Assembly: GCA_025351205.1 (NCBI GenBank) | Contig: JANXWI010000120.1 | Coordinates: forward strand, 1 to 8,140 | Length of the DNA stretch: 8,140 nt | Source: Deinococcus sp. | Lineage (GTDB): Bacteria; Deinococcota; Deinococci; Deinococcales; Deinococcaceae | Direction: 5' to 3' | Shown: positions 7,936 through 8,140 of the stretch, in pieces | Layout: each line of letters opens with the position of its first letter | Position numbering within the stretch: the stretch's first letter is position 1 | Translations under genes and position numbers: made by a program | The notes under the pieces: generated by a model | The model's input: only the letters and a program-made list of their open reading frames with translations | What the model was told of the DNA's origin: nothing | Databases searched by the model: none

Positions 7936-8140
7936 TCAGCGAGGGCCGCCGCGTCCGCCACCGTTGCCGCCGCGTCCACGGCTGCCGCCGCCTCTGGGAC
8001 CACCACTGCTGCGGGCCTCGCCGGGCGCCGGGGCCACGGTGCTGAACCGCGCGTTGCTGGCCTGCGAAGGCTGCCCCTGAGAAGACTGACCCTGACGCCC
8101 GCCCTGACCCTGCTGGCCGCGCGACTGCCCGCCGTCCTGG
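7936..8140 (-). CDS. C-terminal Gln/Ser/Arg/Gly-rich tail of a protein, possibly an RNA helicase (5' partial)
   Basis: Only the last 67 codons are in the window; the stop is at 7936-7938 and the gene begins beyond the right edge. The tail has two parts: a Gln/Ser/Gly-rich stretch (SRGQQGQGGRQGQ and following) and an Arg/Gly-rich end (GGPRGGGSRGRGGNGGGRGG). They are separated by a less biased segment, SNARFSTVAPAPGEA. Such RGG-like disordered tails bind RNA and are typical of bacterial DEAD-box RNA helicases and some other RNA-binding proteins. The helicase identity is inference from the tail alone. The frame is supported by the stop position and the consistent composition, and the gene converges on the deaminase. 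Confidence 0.65.
   Translation of the reverse strand, partial: QDGGQSRGQQGQGGRQGQSSQGQPSQASNARFSTVAPAPGEARSSGGPRGGGSRGRGGNGGGRGGPR

Overview
The window is GC-rich, gene-dense bacterial chromosome whose features best fit Deinococcus or a close relative. The main evidence is promoter layout. Three transcription units (the merR-family gene, hisC and the deaminase) each have a TANNNT -10 hexamer exactly 6 nt before the start codon and no room for a ribosome-binding site. Such leaderless promoters are common in Deinococcus. An Arg/Gly-rich protein tail at the right edge is compatible with this. The genus assignment is inference; no rRNA or other taxonomic marker is present.

Layout, left to right. 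(1) Bases 1-3107 carry the end of a branched-chain amino acid-type (HAAT family) ABC importer operon on the + strand: livH (5' end cut off), livM, livG and livF. All junctions overlap (4, 14 and 8 nt), implying translational coupling; the substrate-binding protein gene is not in view. (2) Bases 3163-4697 hold a two-gene + strand unit: a MerR-family regulator of AdhR/NmlR type, then an aldo/keto reductase one base downstream. The promoter has the long 19-bp -35/-10 spacer typical of MerR control, with an imperfect dyad inside it, so the regulator probably controls itself and the reductase. (3) A hairpin at 4716-4755 separates this unit from hisC (histidinol-phosphate aminotransferase), which runs on the - strand from 5898 to 4789. 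(4) Divergently from hisC, a TetR-family regulator with a repetitive, probably disordered N-terminal leader is followed by an unrecognised 114-residue protein coupled through TAATG. (5) A cytidine/deoxycytidylate-type deaminase has its own leaderless promoter. (6) After a strong 16-bp stem terminator at 7812-7852, the last 67 codons of a - strand gene with a Gln/Ser/Arg/Gly-rich tail enter from the right edge.

Functionally this is mostly ordinary chromosome: nutrient uptake, a small probably aldehyde- or stress-responsive reductase module, one histidine biosynthesis enzyme, a likely acyl-CoA-responsive regulator and a base or nucleoside deaminase. I see no mobile element, CRISPR array, tRNA or rRNA. 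No undescribed multi-gene system stands out. The points most worth a second look are the MerR operator/leaderless arrangement, the altered ABC signature in LivG, the pentapeptide-repeat leader on the TetR protein and the small unknown protein coupled to it.
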